Source: Paenibacillus sp. (GTDB lineage: Bacteria > Bacillota > Bacilli > Paenibacillales > YIM-B00363). From it: a stretch of 61,340 nucleotides of DNA. Positions within the stretch are counted from its first letter, which is position 1. Each line of letters starts with the position of its first letter. The stretch lies in assembly GCF_031177825.1 (NCBI RefSeq), contig NZ_JAPSKE010000030.1, positions 6,521-67,860 of the forward strand, given 5' to 3'. Shown here piece by piece: positions 1-8,670 of the stretch. The position numbers and the translations under genes are program-made. The notes under the pieces are model-generated. The model worked only from the letters and a program-made list of their open reading frames with translations, did not search any database and had not been told where the DNA came from.

Positions 1-33
1 CTGATTCCCCCGGGGGGCCCCGCTTCTATATGC

Positions 34-801
34 TTATTGGCTAAGCCACTTCTTGAACAACAGCTTCGTCGTGTCGCGGTTGATCGCGGCGATCGACGTC
101 GTCAGCGGAATGCCCTTCGGGCAAGATTGCACGCAGTTCTGCGAGTTGCCGCAGCCTTCGATGCCACCGTCATGCATGAGCGCTTCGAGACGCTCCTCCG
201 CGTTCATTTCGCCCGTCGGATGCGCATTGAACAAGCGCACCTGCGAGATCGGCTGCGGGCCGATGAAGTCGTTCCGGTCGTTGACGTTCGGGCACGCCTC
301 GAGGCATACGCCGCACGTCATGCACTTGGACAGCTCGTACGCCCATTGGCGCTTCGCTTCCGCCATCCGCGGACCCGGTCCGAGATCGTACGTGCCGTCG
401 ATCGGAATCCACGCCTTCACGCGCTTCAGCGCGTTGAACATGCTGCCGCGGTCGGTGACGAGGTCCCGCATGACCGGGAACGTCTTCATCGGCGCGAGGC
501 GCACCGGCTGCTCGAGCTGGTCGATCAGCGCGGAGCACGCCTGACGCGGCTTGCCGTTAATGACCATCGAACAAGCGCCGCACACTTCCTCCAGGCAGTT
601 CGACTCCCAGCACACCGGGGCCGTCATCTCGCCCTTCGCGTTCACCGGGTTGCGTTGCACTTCCATCAGCCCGCTGATGACGTTCATGTTCGGGCGGTAC
701 GGAACTTCGAATTCCTCCGTGTACGAAGGGGAATCCGGCGTATCTTGACGCGTCACGATAAACTTGACCGTCTTCTTGTCGTTCGCCACAGTCGTAGACA
801 T
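34..801 (-). CDS. sdhB: Succinate dehydrogenase iron-sulfur subunit
   Basis: Iron-sulfur subunit of complex II, which passes electrons from the SdhA flavin to the membrane quinone site. The 255-residue protein has the plant-type [2Fe-2S] cysteine set in its N-terminal half (CWESNC, then CGAC and a later Cys near residue 88). The C-terminal half has the two bacterial-type clusters: CMTCGVCLEACP, then a Cys-rich CGNSQNCVQSCP. The length is normal for the family. It is last in an sdhC-sdhA-sdhB operon, 21 bases after sdhA. A GC-rich inverted sequence at about 7-22, after the stop, may be part of the operon terminator, but the window edge cuts the view. Confidence 0.97.
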   Translation of the reverse strand: MSTTVANDKKTVKFIVTRQDTPDSPSYTEEFEVPYRPNMNVISGLMEVQRNPVNAKGEMTAPVCWESNCLEEVCGACSMVINGKPRQACSALIDQLEQPVRLAPMKTFPVMRDLVTDRGSMFNALKRVKAWIPIDGTYDLGPGPRMAEAKRQWAYELSKCMTCGVCLEACPNVNDRNDFIGPQPISQVRLFNAHPTGEMNAEERLEALMHDGGIEGCGNSQNCVQSCPKGIPLTTSIAAINRDTTKLLFKKWLSQ

Positions 802-822
802 CGCGTTAGCACCCTTCCTTTT

Positions 823-2580
823 TTATTTTTTCTTATCCGAAGTATAGTCGCGCTTCCGCGGCGCGATGAGCGAAACGTCGATATCCTCGTAGGAAATCTC
901 CGGGCCGTTCTTCGTGTACTTCGCGATCGTCGTCTTCATGAAGTTTTCGTCGTCGCGTTCCGGGAATTCCGGCTTGTAATGCGCGCCGCGGCTTTCGTTC
1001 CGCTGCAGGGCGCCCAGCGTCATGACGCGCGCGAGCTCGAACATGTTCCACAGCTGACGCGTGAACGACACCGCTTGGTTGCTCCACTTCGCCGTATCGT
1101 TGACGTTGATGTTCTGGTAACGCTGCATAAGCTCTTGGATTTTATTGTCCGTGTCCTGCAGCTTCTTGTTGAAGCGGACGACCGTCATGTTGTCGACCAT
1201 CCACTCGCCGAGCTCCTTATGCAACACGTACGGGTTCTCGTTGCCCTTCGTCATGCCGAGGATCGACTCGTATTTCTCCGTTTGGCGCTTCTTCTCGGAG
1301 CTGTATACCCGCTCGTCCACGTCCGCCGAAGCTTTCTTCAAGCCTTTGATATATTCGACCGCTTTCGGACCCGCCATCATGCCGCCGTAAATCGCCGACA
1401 GAAGCGAGTTCGCGCCGAGACGGTTCGCGCCGTGGTACTGGTACTCGCACTCGCCCGCCGCGAAGAGGCCCGGAATGTTCGTCATTTGATTGTAGTCGAC
1501 CCACATGCCGCCCATGGAGTAGTGAACCGCCGGGAAAATCTTCATCGGAATTTTCCGCGGGTCGTCGCCCATGAACTTCTCGTAAATTTCGATGATGCCC
1601 CCGAGCTTCACGTCCAGCTCCTTCGGATCCTTATGCGATAGGTCGAGGTACACCATGTTCTCGCCGTTGACGCCGAGCTTCAAGTCTACGCAAACATGGA
1701 AAATTTCGCGCGTCGCGATGTCCCGAGGCACGAGGTTGCCGTACGCCGGATACTTCTCCTCAAGGAAGTACCACGGTTTGCCGTCCTTGTCGTACGTCCA
1801 GATGCGCCCGCCTTCGCCGCGCGCCGACTCGGACATGAGGCGCAGCTTGTCGTCGCCCGGAATGGCCGTCGGGTGAATCTGAATGAACTCGCCGTTCGCG
1901 TAGTGAACGCCCTGCTGATACACGGCGCTCGCCGCGGTACCGGTGTTGATGACCGAGTTCGTCGACTTGCCGAAAATGATCCCCGGGCCGCCCGTCGCGA
2001 GAATAACCGCGTCCGCCTTAAACGTGTGCACTTCCATCGAGCGCAGATCCTGCGCGGAGATGCCGCGGCAGACGCCTTCTTCGTCGACGACCGCGCCGAG
2101 GAACTCCCAGTGCTCGTACTTCGTAACGAGGCCCGCCACTTCCCAGCGGCGCACTTGCTCGTCGAGCGCGTACAGCAGCTGTTGGCCCGTCGTCGCGCCC
2201 GCGAACGCCGTCCGGTGATGCTTCGTGCCGCCGAATCGACGGAAGTCGAGCAAGCCTTCCGGCGTCCGGTTGAACATAACGCCCATCCGGTCCATCAAGT
2301 GAATGATGCCCGGCGCGGCTTCGCACATCGCCTTGACCGGAGGCTGGTTCGCGAGGAAGTCGCCGCCGTAGATCGTATCGTCGAAGTGCTCCCACGGGGA
2401 GTCTCCTTCGCCCTTCGTATTGACCGCGCCGTTGATGCCGCCCTGCGCGCACACCGAGTGCGAGCGCTTGACCGGTACGAGCGAAAACAGGTCGACGTGC
2501 TGGCCTGCCTCCGCCGCTTTAATGGTTGCCATCAGGCCGGCGAGACCGCCGCCGACGACGATGATGTTTTGGTTCGCCAT
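823..2580 (-). CDS. sdhA: Succinate dehydrogenase flavoprotein subunit
   Basis: Catalytic FAD subunit of succinate:menaquinone oxidoreductase, acting on the cytoplasmic face of the membrane. The 585-residue protein opens with a Rossmann dinucleotide motif (VVGGGLAGL). It has the flavin-attachment context HSVCAQGGING near residue 45, the substrate-site HPTAIPG, and the C-terminal RNESRGAHYKPEFPERDD region typical of SdhA. I chose ATG at 2580, with GAGGAG about 14 bases upstream. A GTG at 2595 would add five residues but falls inside that ribosome-binding site. It follows sdhC by 27 bases. Confidence 0.96.
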   Translation of the reverse strand: MANQNIIVVGGGLAGLMATIKAAEAGQHVDLFSLVPVKRSHSVCAQGGINGAVNTKGEGDSPWEHFDDTIYGGDFLANQPPVKAMCEAAPGIIHLMDRMGVMFNRTPEGLLDFRRFGGTKHHRTAFAGATTGQQLLYALDEQVRRWEVAGLVTKYEHWEFLGAVVDEEGVCRGISAQDLRSMEVHTFKADAVILATGGPGIIFGKSTNSVINTGTAASAVYQQGVHYANGEFIQIHPTAIPGDDKLRLMSESARGEGGRIWTYDKDGKPWYFLEEKYPAYGNLVPRDIATREIFHVCVDLKLGVNGENMVYLDLSHKDPKELDVKLGGIIEIYEKFMGDDPRKIPMKIFPAVHYSMGGMWVDYNQMTNIPGLFAAGECEYQYHGANRLGANSLLSAIYGGMMAGPKAVEYIKGLKKASADVDERVYSSEKKRQTEKYESILGMTKGNENPYVLHKELGEWMVDNMTVVRFNKKLQDTDNKIQELMQRYQNINVNDTAKWSNQAVSFTRQLWNMFELARVMTLGALQRNESRGAHYKPEFPERDDENFMKTTIAKYTKNGPEISYEDIDVSLIAPRKRDYTSDKKK

Positions 2581-2607
2581 AATGTTACCGTTCACTCCTC
2601 GCCGATT

Positions 2608-3267
2608 TTATTGGTTTAACGCAGAGGCGATCGGCTCCGCGAAAGATTCGTCCAAGAATGCGTTAAGCGACAGAATAAACATGATGCTCATGAGCACGAA
2701 GAGACCCATCGTCGCGTACGACGAGAAGCGCTGCGCGCGAGGGCCGACCGTGATGCCCCAGGACACGAGGAAGGACCATAGACCATTGCAGAAGTGGAAT
2801 ACCGCCGCTACGATACAGACGATGTAAATCCAGTAGTAGACCGGGTTGGACGCGATCTCGTGCATGTGAACGCCGATGGCGTCCTGCTCGACCGTGCCGA
2901 GCGAAATCTGCACGCGTGTGTTCCAGATATGCCAGACGACGAAGACGAACGTCACCACGCCGGTGACGCGCTGCGCCGCGAACGCCCAGTTGCGAACGTA
3001 GCCGTAATTGCCGACGTTGTTGCGGGACTGGTACGCGACGTACAAGCCGTACACGCCATGATACAGCAGCGGCAGCCAGATGAGCGCGATCTCGAGCAAG
3101 AGCACGAGCGGCAAGCTGTGAATCCAATGAACATGTTCTAAGAACCGTTCTTGTCCGCCTTGGAACGCCGCGTAATTCGTGAGCAAGTGCTCTACGAAAA
3201 ATCCTCCGAGCGGAAGCACGCCTAATAAGGAGTGGATCTTCCGGTGCAAATACGAATTTCCTTTCAT
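2608..3267 (-). CDS. sdhC: Succinate dehydrogenase cytochrome b558 subunit
   Basis: Membrane anchor of complex II that binds heme b and reduces menaquinone. The 219-residue protein has about five hydrophobic segments. The histidines lie where the B. subtilis-type (two-heme, no SdhD) anchor carries its ligands: HRKIHS near residue 8, FVEHLL near 23, YHGVYG near 70, WHIWNT near 113 and FHFCNG near 157. It is first in the operon, with GGGAGG before ATG 3267. The operon has a clear sigma-A type promoter about 60 bases upstream. Confidence 0.95.
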   Translation of the reverse strand: MKGNSYLHRKIHSLLGVLPLGGFFVEHLLTNYAAFQGGQERFLEHVHWIHSLPLVLLLEIALIWLPLLYHGVYGLYVAYQSRNNVGNYGYVRNWAFAAQRVTGVVTFVFVVWHIWNTRVQISLGTVEQDAIGVHMHEIASNPVYYWIYIVCIVAAVFHFCNGLWSFLVSWGITVGPRAQRFSSYATMGLFVLMSIMFILSLNAFLDESFAEPIASALNQ

Positions 3268-3327
3268 GTTCCTTGTTCCTCCCTGATTGAAATCGCCGTT
3301 CCATCCCCTTGTGACAAACCGTACACA

Positions 3328-3356
3328 ATTCTACTCTCGCGGGATAAGCCCGTCAA
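3328..3356 (-). promoter_or_regulatory. Sigma-A type promoter of sdhCAB
   Basis: On the minus strand TTGACG (3351-3356) is followed after exactly 17 bases by TAGAAT (3328-3333). This predicts a leader of roughly 55 bases before the sdhC start. This is what the sequence shows; activity is inferred. Confidence 0.75.
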
Positions 3357-3491
3357 TACGGTCGGCACCGTCCGTTCAAAAAAGTTTCACATTGTAAATG
3401 ATACAACTCCGCCTCTTATAATGGAAGTGCCGATTTATTATAATGAATAATACCTATTCTGCATAAGCTCTCTATTGGAGGTGTCTATTCG

Positions 3492-4427
3492 ATGTACGAC
3501 CAGATGATCGCACTCGCCGCCGTCGTCGAGCATCGCAGCGTCAACAAAGCGTCGCAGGCGCTCAATATTAGCCAGCCGGCGCTCTCGCGCAAAATTTCGT
3601 CGCTCGAGGAGGATCTCGGCGTCAAGCTGTTTCATCGGCGCGGCAAGCGGCTCGAGCTGACGCGCGTCGGCCAGATCAGCTACGAATTCGCCGTCGAGAT
3701 GCGCCAGCTGCAGGGACGGTTTCTTCAGACGCTCGGCGAATTCAACTCGGCCAACCGAGGCCGCCTGACGCTCGGCGCGAGCCTCACCACGCTGCAATCC
3801 ACGCTGCCCGATCTTATCGCCGCGTTCACGCGCCACGCGCCCGACGTCGACATTCATGCCGTCACCGGCAAAACCCACGAGATCGTCACGCTCGTGAAGG
3901 AGAAGAAGTGCGACGTCGGCCTCGTCGCCTCCGCCGTCGACACTGCGGACACCGTCTGCGTGCCGCTGTTCGACGACCACCTGTCGCTCGTTCTGCCCGC
4001 CTTCCACCCGCTCGGCGCCAAGGCCGAGCTGTCGATCGGCGACTTGGAACGGCTGCCGATGATTTTATTTTCCCAAGGGACGTGGTACCGGGTGTTGACC
4101 GACGAGCTGCTCGCCGCGAGCGGCGTCGTGCCGGACGTCAAGATGGAGATCGATTCGTTCGAGGTGATCGTTCGCCTCGTCTCCGCCTGCAATCTCGCCA
4201 CGCTGCTTCCGCAGTCGTATCTCCGCAGCAGCGTCGCCGCCGACGACGCGGTCGTCGTGCGGCACATTCCCGACATCGCCCACTTCACCCGAACGACGTC
4301 GCTGCTGTATTCGAAGCACGGTCCGCTGACGCCGGCGGCCGCTCAGCTGATCGAGCTCGCGCAGCAGACGAAGCTGTGGGGCTCGGCGACCACGCATGAA
4401 TCGTTCCGTGCGCCTATGATAAAATAA
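3492..4427 (+). CDS. LysR-family transcriptional regulator
   Basis: A 311-residue DNA-binding regulator. Residues 1-60 form the LysR winged helix-turn-helix (SVNKASQALNISQPALSRKISSLEEDLGVKLF). Residues about 90-295 form the effector-binding fold. GGAGGTG lies just before ATG 3492. It is divergent from sdhCAB across 224 bases that contain a TATAAT at 3417-3422. LysR proteins often act on a divergent promoter, so control of sdh or self-control is plausible but inferred. The effector cannot be told from sequence. A CcpC/CitR-like role in TCA-cycle control is one possibility. Confidence 0.9.
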   Translation: MYDQMIALAAVVEHRSVNKASQALNISQPALSRKISSLEEDLGVKLFHRRGKRLELTRVGQISYEFAVEMRQLQGRFLQTLGEFNSANRGRLTLGASLTTLQSTLPDLIAAFTRHAPDVDIHAVTGKTHEIVTLVKEKKCDVGLVASAVDTADTVCVPLFDDHLSLVLPAFHPLGAKAELSIGDLERLPMILFSQGTWYRVLTDELLAASGVVPDVKMEIDSFEVIVRLVSACNLATLLPQSYLRSSVAADDAVVVRHIPDIAHFTRTTSLLYSKHGPLTPAAAQLIELAQQTKLWGSATTHESFRAPMIK

Positions 4428-4474
4428 AACGACGTCTATCTTTCAGTATGTACATAAATGTTGGGAGCGAAATC

Positions 4475-6163
4475 ATGCCAATTTCGAAAATCGCAAAGTC
4501 GTTATGGATCGCTTCGGCGGTCGGACTCCTCGTCTTTCTTGCGACGAACGTCGTCCCGATGGCCGCGGGCGACGATCCGAGCGCGACGACGCACGTCGTC
4601 GATCGTTCGGAAGCCGAGCGGGTCGCGGAAGCGTATGTTCGGTCGCGGGTCGGGGACGCCGGCGCGGAGTTCCGTTCGTTCGCGATGTATGCCGCCGACC
4701 GGGACGTCTTCGGGTATTTCTACGAGGCCGAGACGATCGCGGACGTGCAGCGACGGTGGTCCGGGACGCTTCCGTTAGAGGCGTACCGCGTCGAAGTGGA
4801 AGACGTCGGGAGCGGGGCGAAGCACTGGGTCGACGTTAATCCGTACACCGGTAAGGCGACCGAATGGAGTCTGGCGATCGCCGGCGAACCGGTCGCCAGG
4901 GGCGAGCTGGAAGCGATCGGCCGACGGACGCTCGCGGACCTCGGCTGGACGGGCGCCGAGCCGGAGCTGCTCCGGGCGGACGAGGACGTCGGCGAGGCGG
5001 CCTACGCGCTCTCGGACCCGGCGTTCGGCGAAGCGTCCGCGGAGGTGTCCGTGCGGGCCGACGAGCTGGGAGCGACCGCCTTCACGGTGCGTTGGATCGT
5101 GCCCGAATCGTACGCTTCCCGCATCGCGGACCAAGACGCCAAGTCGTCCGCGCTCGGTCTGATCGGGCTGCTGCTCAGCGGCGTCCTGCAATTCGCCGCC
5201 TTCATCTATGCGCTCGCGCAGGCCGGCTCCGTCCGTTGGAATCGCGGCGTCTTGATGGCGCTCGTCTTCGGCGTGTTCTATTGCGCGATGAACGTGAACA
5301 TGTACCCCGGCCTCAAGGCGACGATGCTCGATCTTCTGAACGGCGGAGACTACGCCGCCCTCTCCGAGCTGGACGGCGCCGGCGCGATCGCGGGCATGAT
5401 CGGCGGACTCGTCGTTACCAACGCGCTGACGCTGGCCATGGCGATCGGCCTCTACTTCAGCGCCGTCGCCGGCGATACGCTCGCCGCGCGGCAGGGCTAC
5501 CGGCTGTGGCCGCAGCCCGAAGACGCCGGATACGGCTCGCACGTCGCGAACGCGGTGAAGCTCGGTTACTTGTACGCGCCGATTCTGCTCGGCGTGCAGT
5601 CGATCCTGTTTTTGTTCGCGGAGCAAGGCTTCCGCACCTGGTACACGATCGACGCGCTCAGCTCGCCCAACAACATGGCGTATCCGCTGCTCGCGCCGCT
5701 GCTCGCCTGGTGCGCGGCCGTCTCCGAAGAAGCCGTGTATCGGCTCTTCGCCATTGCGGCGCTGAAGCGGCTGTTCGCCTGGCCGCTGTCTTGGGCGTTG
5801 AAGCCGCTCGGCGCGTCCAAGCGGACCGTGGGCGCCGTCGCGCTTGTCGGCGCCATCCTGATCAGCAGCATGGTCTGGGCGCTCGGACACGTCCAGTACC
5901 CGATTTATCCGTATTACACGCGATTCGCGGAGGTGACGGCGCTCGGCTTGCTGTTCGCCTTCATCTTTCTGAGGCACGGCTTCCTGGCCGCCGTCTTCGC
6001 GCACGCGGTCGTCGACTTGATCTGGTTCGGCATTTCCGTCGTCTCCTCCGCGCCGACGGCGGGCGGCTTCGCCGCTTTCGCCTTCTACCTGACGACGCCG
6101 GCGCTTATAGCACTCTACGTGAACAGTGGTGGGGGGGCCCGCCGGGCGGCGCGGGCCGGCTAG
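4475..6163 (+). CDS. CPBP-family intramembrane metalloprotease (CAAX-like)
   Basis: A 562-residue polytopic membrane protein. There is one N-terminal membrane segment, an extracytoplasmic region (about residues 30-225), then a cluster of membrane segments. The abortive-infection/CAAX protease motifs lie in the last third: EEAVYR (about 417), GHVQYP and HAVVDLIWF. These supply the Glu/His/Asp set expected for metal-dependent proteolysis within the membrane. ATG 4475 is preferred because GGGAG lies 8 bases upstream; an ATG at 4448 lacks a ribosome-binding site. The substrate is unknown. The large extracellular N-terminal part is longer than in minimal CPBP proteins. The gene stands alone. Confidence 0.8.
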   Translation: MPISKIAKSLWIASAVGLLVFLATNVVPMAAGDDPSATTHVVDRSEAERVAEAYVRSRVGDAGAEFRSFAMYAADRDVFGYFYEAETIADVQRRWSGTLPLEAYRVEVEDVGSGAKHWVDVNPYTGKATEWSLAIAGEPVARGELEAIGRRTLADLGWTGAEPELLRADEDVGEAAYALSDPAFGEASAEVSVRADELGATAFTVRWIVPESYASRIADQDAKSSALGLIGLLLSGVLQFAAFIYALAQAGSVRWNRGVLMALVFGVFYCAMNVNMYPGLKATMLDLLNGGDYAALSELDGAGAIAGMIGGLVVTNALTLAMAIGLYFSAVAGDTLAARQGYRLWPQPEDAGYGSHVANAVKLGYLYAPILLGVQSILFLFAEQGFRTWYTIDALSSPNNMAYPLLAPLLAWCAAVSEEAVYRLFAIAALKRLFAWPLSWALKPLGASKRTVGAVALVGAILISSMVWALGHVQYPIYPYYTRFAEVTALGLLFAFIFLRHGFLAAVFAHAVVDLIWFGISVVSSAPTAGGFAAFAFYLTTPALIALYVNSGGGARRAARAG

Positions 6164-6235
6164 GCAAAACCCCCCTACGTTGCCCCCGGTCGCCGCTCGG
6201 CAACCGAGCGTCGACGGCGGAAGGGACAGGAGGTT

Positions 6236-6367
6236 TTACTTTTTCCGCCTTCGTTCTTGAACCCATGTCAAGATCGACAAGGCGAAGGCGGCGCCGACGA
6301 TCGCGCATTGCATCATCCATGGCGACTCGATCATGGCGGCGGACTCCCAAGGGAAGACGACGTTCAT
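6236..6367 (-). CDS. Small single-span membrane protein, last gene of the germination operon
   Basis: A 43-residue protein. A short polar start is followed by one hydrophobic segment (about residues 18-36) and a basic tail RRRKK. Its ATG overlaps the stop of the germination permease gene as ATGA (6364-6367), so it is very probably translated by coupling. Known accessory D subunits of GerA-type receptors are small membrane proteins in the same operons, usually longer with two segments. This one would be a reduced or different form. The position is seen; the role is inferred from context. Confidence 0.62.
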   Translation of the reverse strand: MNVVFPWESAAMIESPWMMQCAIVGAAFALSILTWVQERRRKK

Positions 6368-7455
6368 CGGTACGCCGCTTTCCGGAACCGCATGCCGAAC
6401 CAGACGGCAGCCCCGGCGGCGGCCGGCAGAACAAGAAACATCGGAACCCATAACACGTGCGGCAGCTGCTCCAACCCCGCTTTCAGATGCTCCGAGAAAT
6501 TGTCCGCCATCGTTAACGAGACGAAGAACGCGGAACCCGCCGACAACCAGACCGCGGCGCCGCTGTTCGCGGCCGCGGTTAATTCCTGGATGCACAACGC
6601 GGCCGCGATCAAGTGGACCGCCATTTTCACGAACGACGTGCATAAGAAATACATAGCGCCAAGGGCGTTCAGATTTTCTAAAAATCCCGCCACGCTGGAC
6701 AAGTTCAAAATCGTAAACGTAGGGAAGATCATCTCCATAAATAGATGCTCGCCCATCGCGGCGATCCCGAGCGCGTCGAACAAGACGATAATCATGCCGG
6801 CGGACAACGTCGCCGCGATGCCGACGGCCGGAAGCCGCCCCTTCTTGTTCAGCAGATGCCAGAAGACGGCCATCTCGATGCTCTCCCCGTACGTCTGCGT
6901 AATGCCGAGCGGCCATATCCCGGCGAACACCCTGCCCCAGCCTTCGCCGAGAATCGGAAGGAAATATTCCGTATGCACGCTCTTCGAAGCGATCAGCAGC
7001 ACGGCCTCCAGCAAGCTGAACACCACAAGTAAGGGGAGCAGGACGCCGGCGATGCGGCCTAACACCTCCACCCCCGAAAACATTAAATACAACGCTACCG
7101 CTAAAATCGCCGGTAGAAAAAACCAGGGAGGCGTGGCCGGCAGCAGCGTCAGCGGCACGAGAAATTCCAAATCGGTCAAAATTCGAGCGGCGTCATAGAT
7201 GAACAGGAGAGGGTACAGCCATGCCAGCGGAACGCCGAGCCAGGGACCGAAGCCGCGGCGAAACCATTGCACCAGAGAGACGTAGCCGGTCAACCGCGTA
7301 ATGCCCGCGTAGCCCGCGATGAGGACGCTGCCTAGAAGGGCGGAGCCGGCGGCGGTGATCCATGCGTCCCGGCCCGCCCCCGCCTCGAAGCCGAAAATCA
7401 CCGTCGTGCCTAACTGGAACAACACCATGATCGAAAATAATTGGTAACCGGTCAT
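6364..7455 (-). CDS. Spore germination receptor B subunit (GerAB/GerKB, amino-acid permease fold)
   Basis: A 363-residue integral membrane protein with about ten hydrophobic segments starting MTGYQLFSIMVLFQLGTTVIFG. The pattern GxDAWI then YxxLxRLTGY-type sequence is typical of the APC-superfamily B subunits that bind germinant in the spore inner membrane. ATG 7455 overlaps the C-subunit stop in an ATGA arrangement, so the extended frame upstream is not coding. It sits third in an A-C-B-small operon, the order found in B. subtilis gerK. The germinant cannot be predicted. Confidence 0.88.
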   Translation of the reverse strand: MTGYQLFSIMVLFQLGTTVIFGFEAGAGRDAWITAAGSALLGSVLIAGYAGITRLTGYVSLVQWFRRGFGPWLGVPLAWLYPLLFIYDAARILTDLEFLVPLTLLPATPPWFFLPAILAVALYLMFSGVEVLGRIAGVLLPLLVVFSLLEAVLLIASKSVHTEYFLPILGEGWGRVFAGIWPLGITQTYGESIEMAVFWHLLNKKGRLPAVGIAATLSAGMIIVLFDALGIAAMGEHLFMEMIFPTFTILNLSSVAGFLENLNALGAMYFLCTSFVKMAVHLIAAALCIQELTAAANSGAAVWLSAGSAFFVSLTMADNFSEHLKAGLEQLPHVLWVPMFLVLPAAAGAAVWFGMRFRKAAYR

Positions 7456-8657
7456 TGCCCCCCCTCCCACATGTCCACGTTTTTCCCTACCAGGCCTGTA
7501 TTCAACACTTTCACGGTTACGGAGATGTCCGCGCGTACGTTCGGGAACGTCTCCCCCCACCGTTCCGCATACGCTTGGCGCCAACGCTGCGGATCGTTCC
7601 GGTACAAACTCTGTCCGAAGCCGACGATGTCCGTATGCAGTTGCTTCTGCGCTTTGTCTACCAGAGCGCGAAGGCGCTCCTCCAGGTCGCGTTCGAAGTA
7701 AGTCTCGACGGTATCCAAATGTCGTTCGACATCCATTTTCGACGCGTTCTCCGCAATATCCAACGTCGCCTCGGTTTCGATTCGGATCCGAACCCGGCCG
7801 TCTCGAACGGACGGACGAAAGCGCGTCGAGGCGGATTTGATTTCGGCGCTGATCTTCCCGCCGCCGTAACTTTCCGGGACCTGAATCGTGATCACGCCGT
7901 CCCTCACCTCGTTCCGAAGCCAGATGAGGCCTCTCGTCGCTTCGTCGCCGAGCATACCGACGAGGCGATCGCCTCGGAAGACAGCCGTCTTCACCGTCGC
8001 CCGGAGGTTCGAACTCTCTTTCTTCTCCGTCGACCGAATCCATTCGACGACGGGCGCATACGCTTCTTGCCCCTCCGCGTGCAACATCGCAAGAAACTCT
8101 ACGAGCCGCACGTTCGTCCCGACCCCTCTCACGATTTCCTCTTCTAGGATTTCGGAGGACAACTTCTCGAATTTGGGCTTGAACCGCAAAATATCGGTCG
8201 GATGTTCGGCTACGAGGACAAAGCTGTTCATCTGCGACTGCCGATTGCGCTGGAAAACGTCGAGCAAGGGATCGATCCCTTCTTTCGCCAGCCGCTCGCC
8301 TAACACGAGGACGCGGTTATGCGAGAAATAGATCGTTCGCGGCAGCTTCGCTTGAATGTTGCGGAAGGCGTCCATCACCGTCTCGCCGTCGGCCGAGACG
8401 ACCCACCCCGCCGTCGTCTCCATCTTGCTTTCGCCGCCGCCCCCGGCCATGGAGGACGTGCCCACCAGTCGCGGGACCGCGAGCAGCAGCGTCACTTCGA
8501 TGGCGCCGTTATCCGCGCGGTCCACGGCCGTAGCGGTCACGATCCCGATATCGTTCACCTCTTGCCGTCCCCAGCATCCCGTGATGATCGGAAGCAGCAG
8601 CAACAGCAGCCACCGCCTCCGACCTCCCGGCGAAGACGTCGGAACGTTCGAATTCAC
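7452..8657 (-). CDS. Spore germination receptor C subunit (GerAC/GerKC lipoprotein)
   Basis: A protein of about 401 residues with a lipoprotein signal: LLLLLLPIITGCWG places the lipid-anchored Cys near residue 29. The next residues are W-x-R-x-E-V-N-D-I-G, the standard GerAC mature N-terminus. It is anchored outside the spore inner membrane and works with the A and B subunits. Start choice: an ATG at 8663 abuts GGGGGA with no spacing, while GTG 8657 has that site 6 bases upstream, so GTG is preferred. The A-subunit stop lies 14 bases upstream. Confidence 0.88.
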   Translation of the reverse strand: MNSNVPTSSPGGRRRWLLLLLLPIITGCWGRQEVNDIGIVTATAVDRADNGAIEVTLLLAVPRLVGTSSMAGGGGESKMETTAGWVVSADGETVMDAFRNIQAKLPRTIYFSHNRVLVLGERLAKEGIDPLLDVFQRNRQSQMNSFVLVAEHPTDILRFKPKFEKLSSEILEEEIVRGVGTNVRLVEFLAMLHAEGQEAYAPVVEWIRSTEKKESSNLRATVKTAVFRGDRLVGMLGDEATRGLIWLRNEVRDGVITIQVPESYGGGKISAEIKSASTRFRPSVRDGRVRIRIETEATLDIAENASKMDVERHLDTVETYFERDLEERLRALVDKAQKQLHTDIVGFGQSLYRNDPQRWRQAYAERWGETFPNVRADISVTVKVLNTGLVGKNVDMWEGGQ

Positions 8658-8670
8658 GCGCATTCCCCCA

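Noticed and set aside
37..1641. Long plus-strand open frame opposite sdhB/sdhA (and similar antisense frames over other genes such as 1696-2619, 4864-6453, 10076-12097)
   Set aside because: High GC gives long stop-free antisense frames. Their Arg/His/Ala-rich translations have no family motifs and the opposite strand has clear conserved proteins.
6364..8043. 559-residue reading of the germination permease frame starting upstream of MTGYQLF
   Set aside because: The extra N-terminal part lies over the GerC gene in another frame. The ATGA overlap at 7452-7455 is the natural start.
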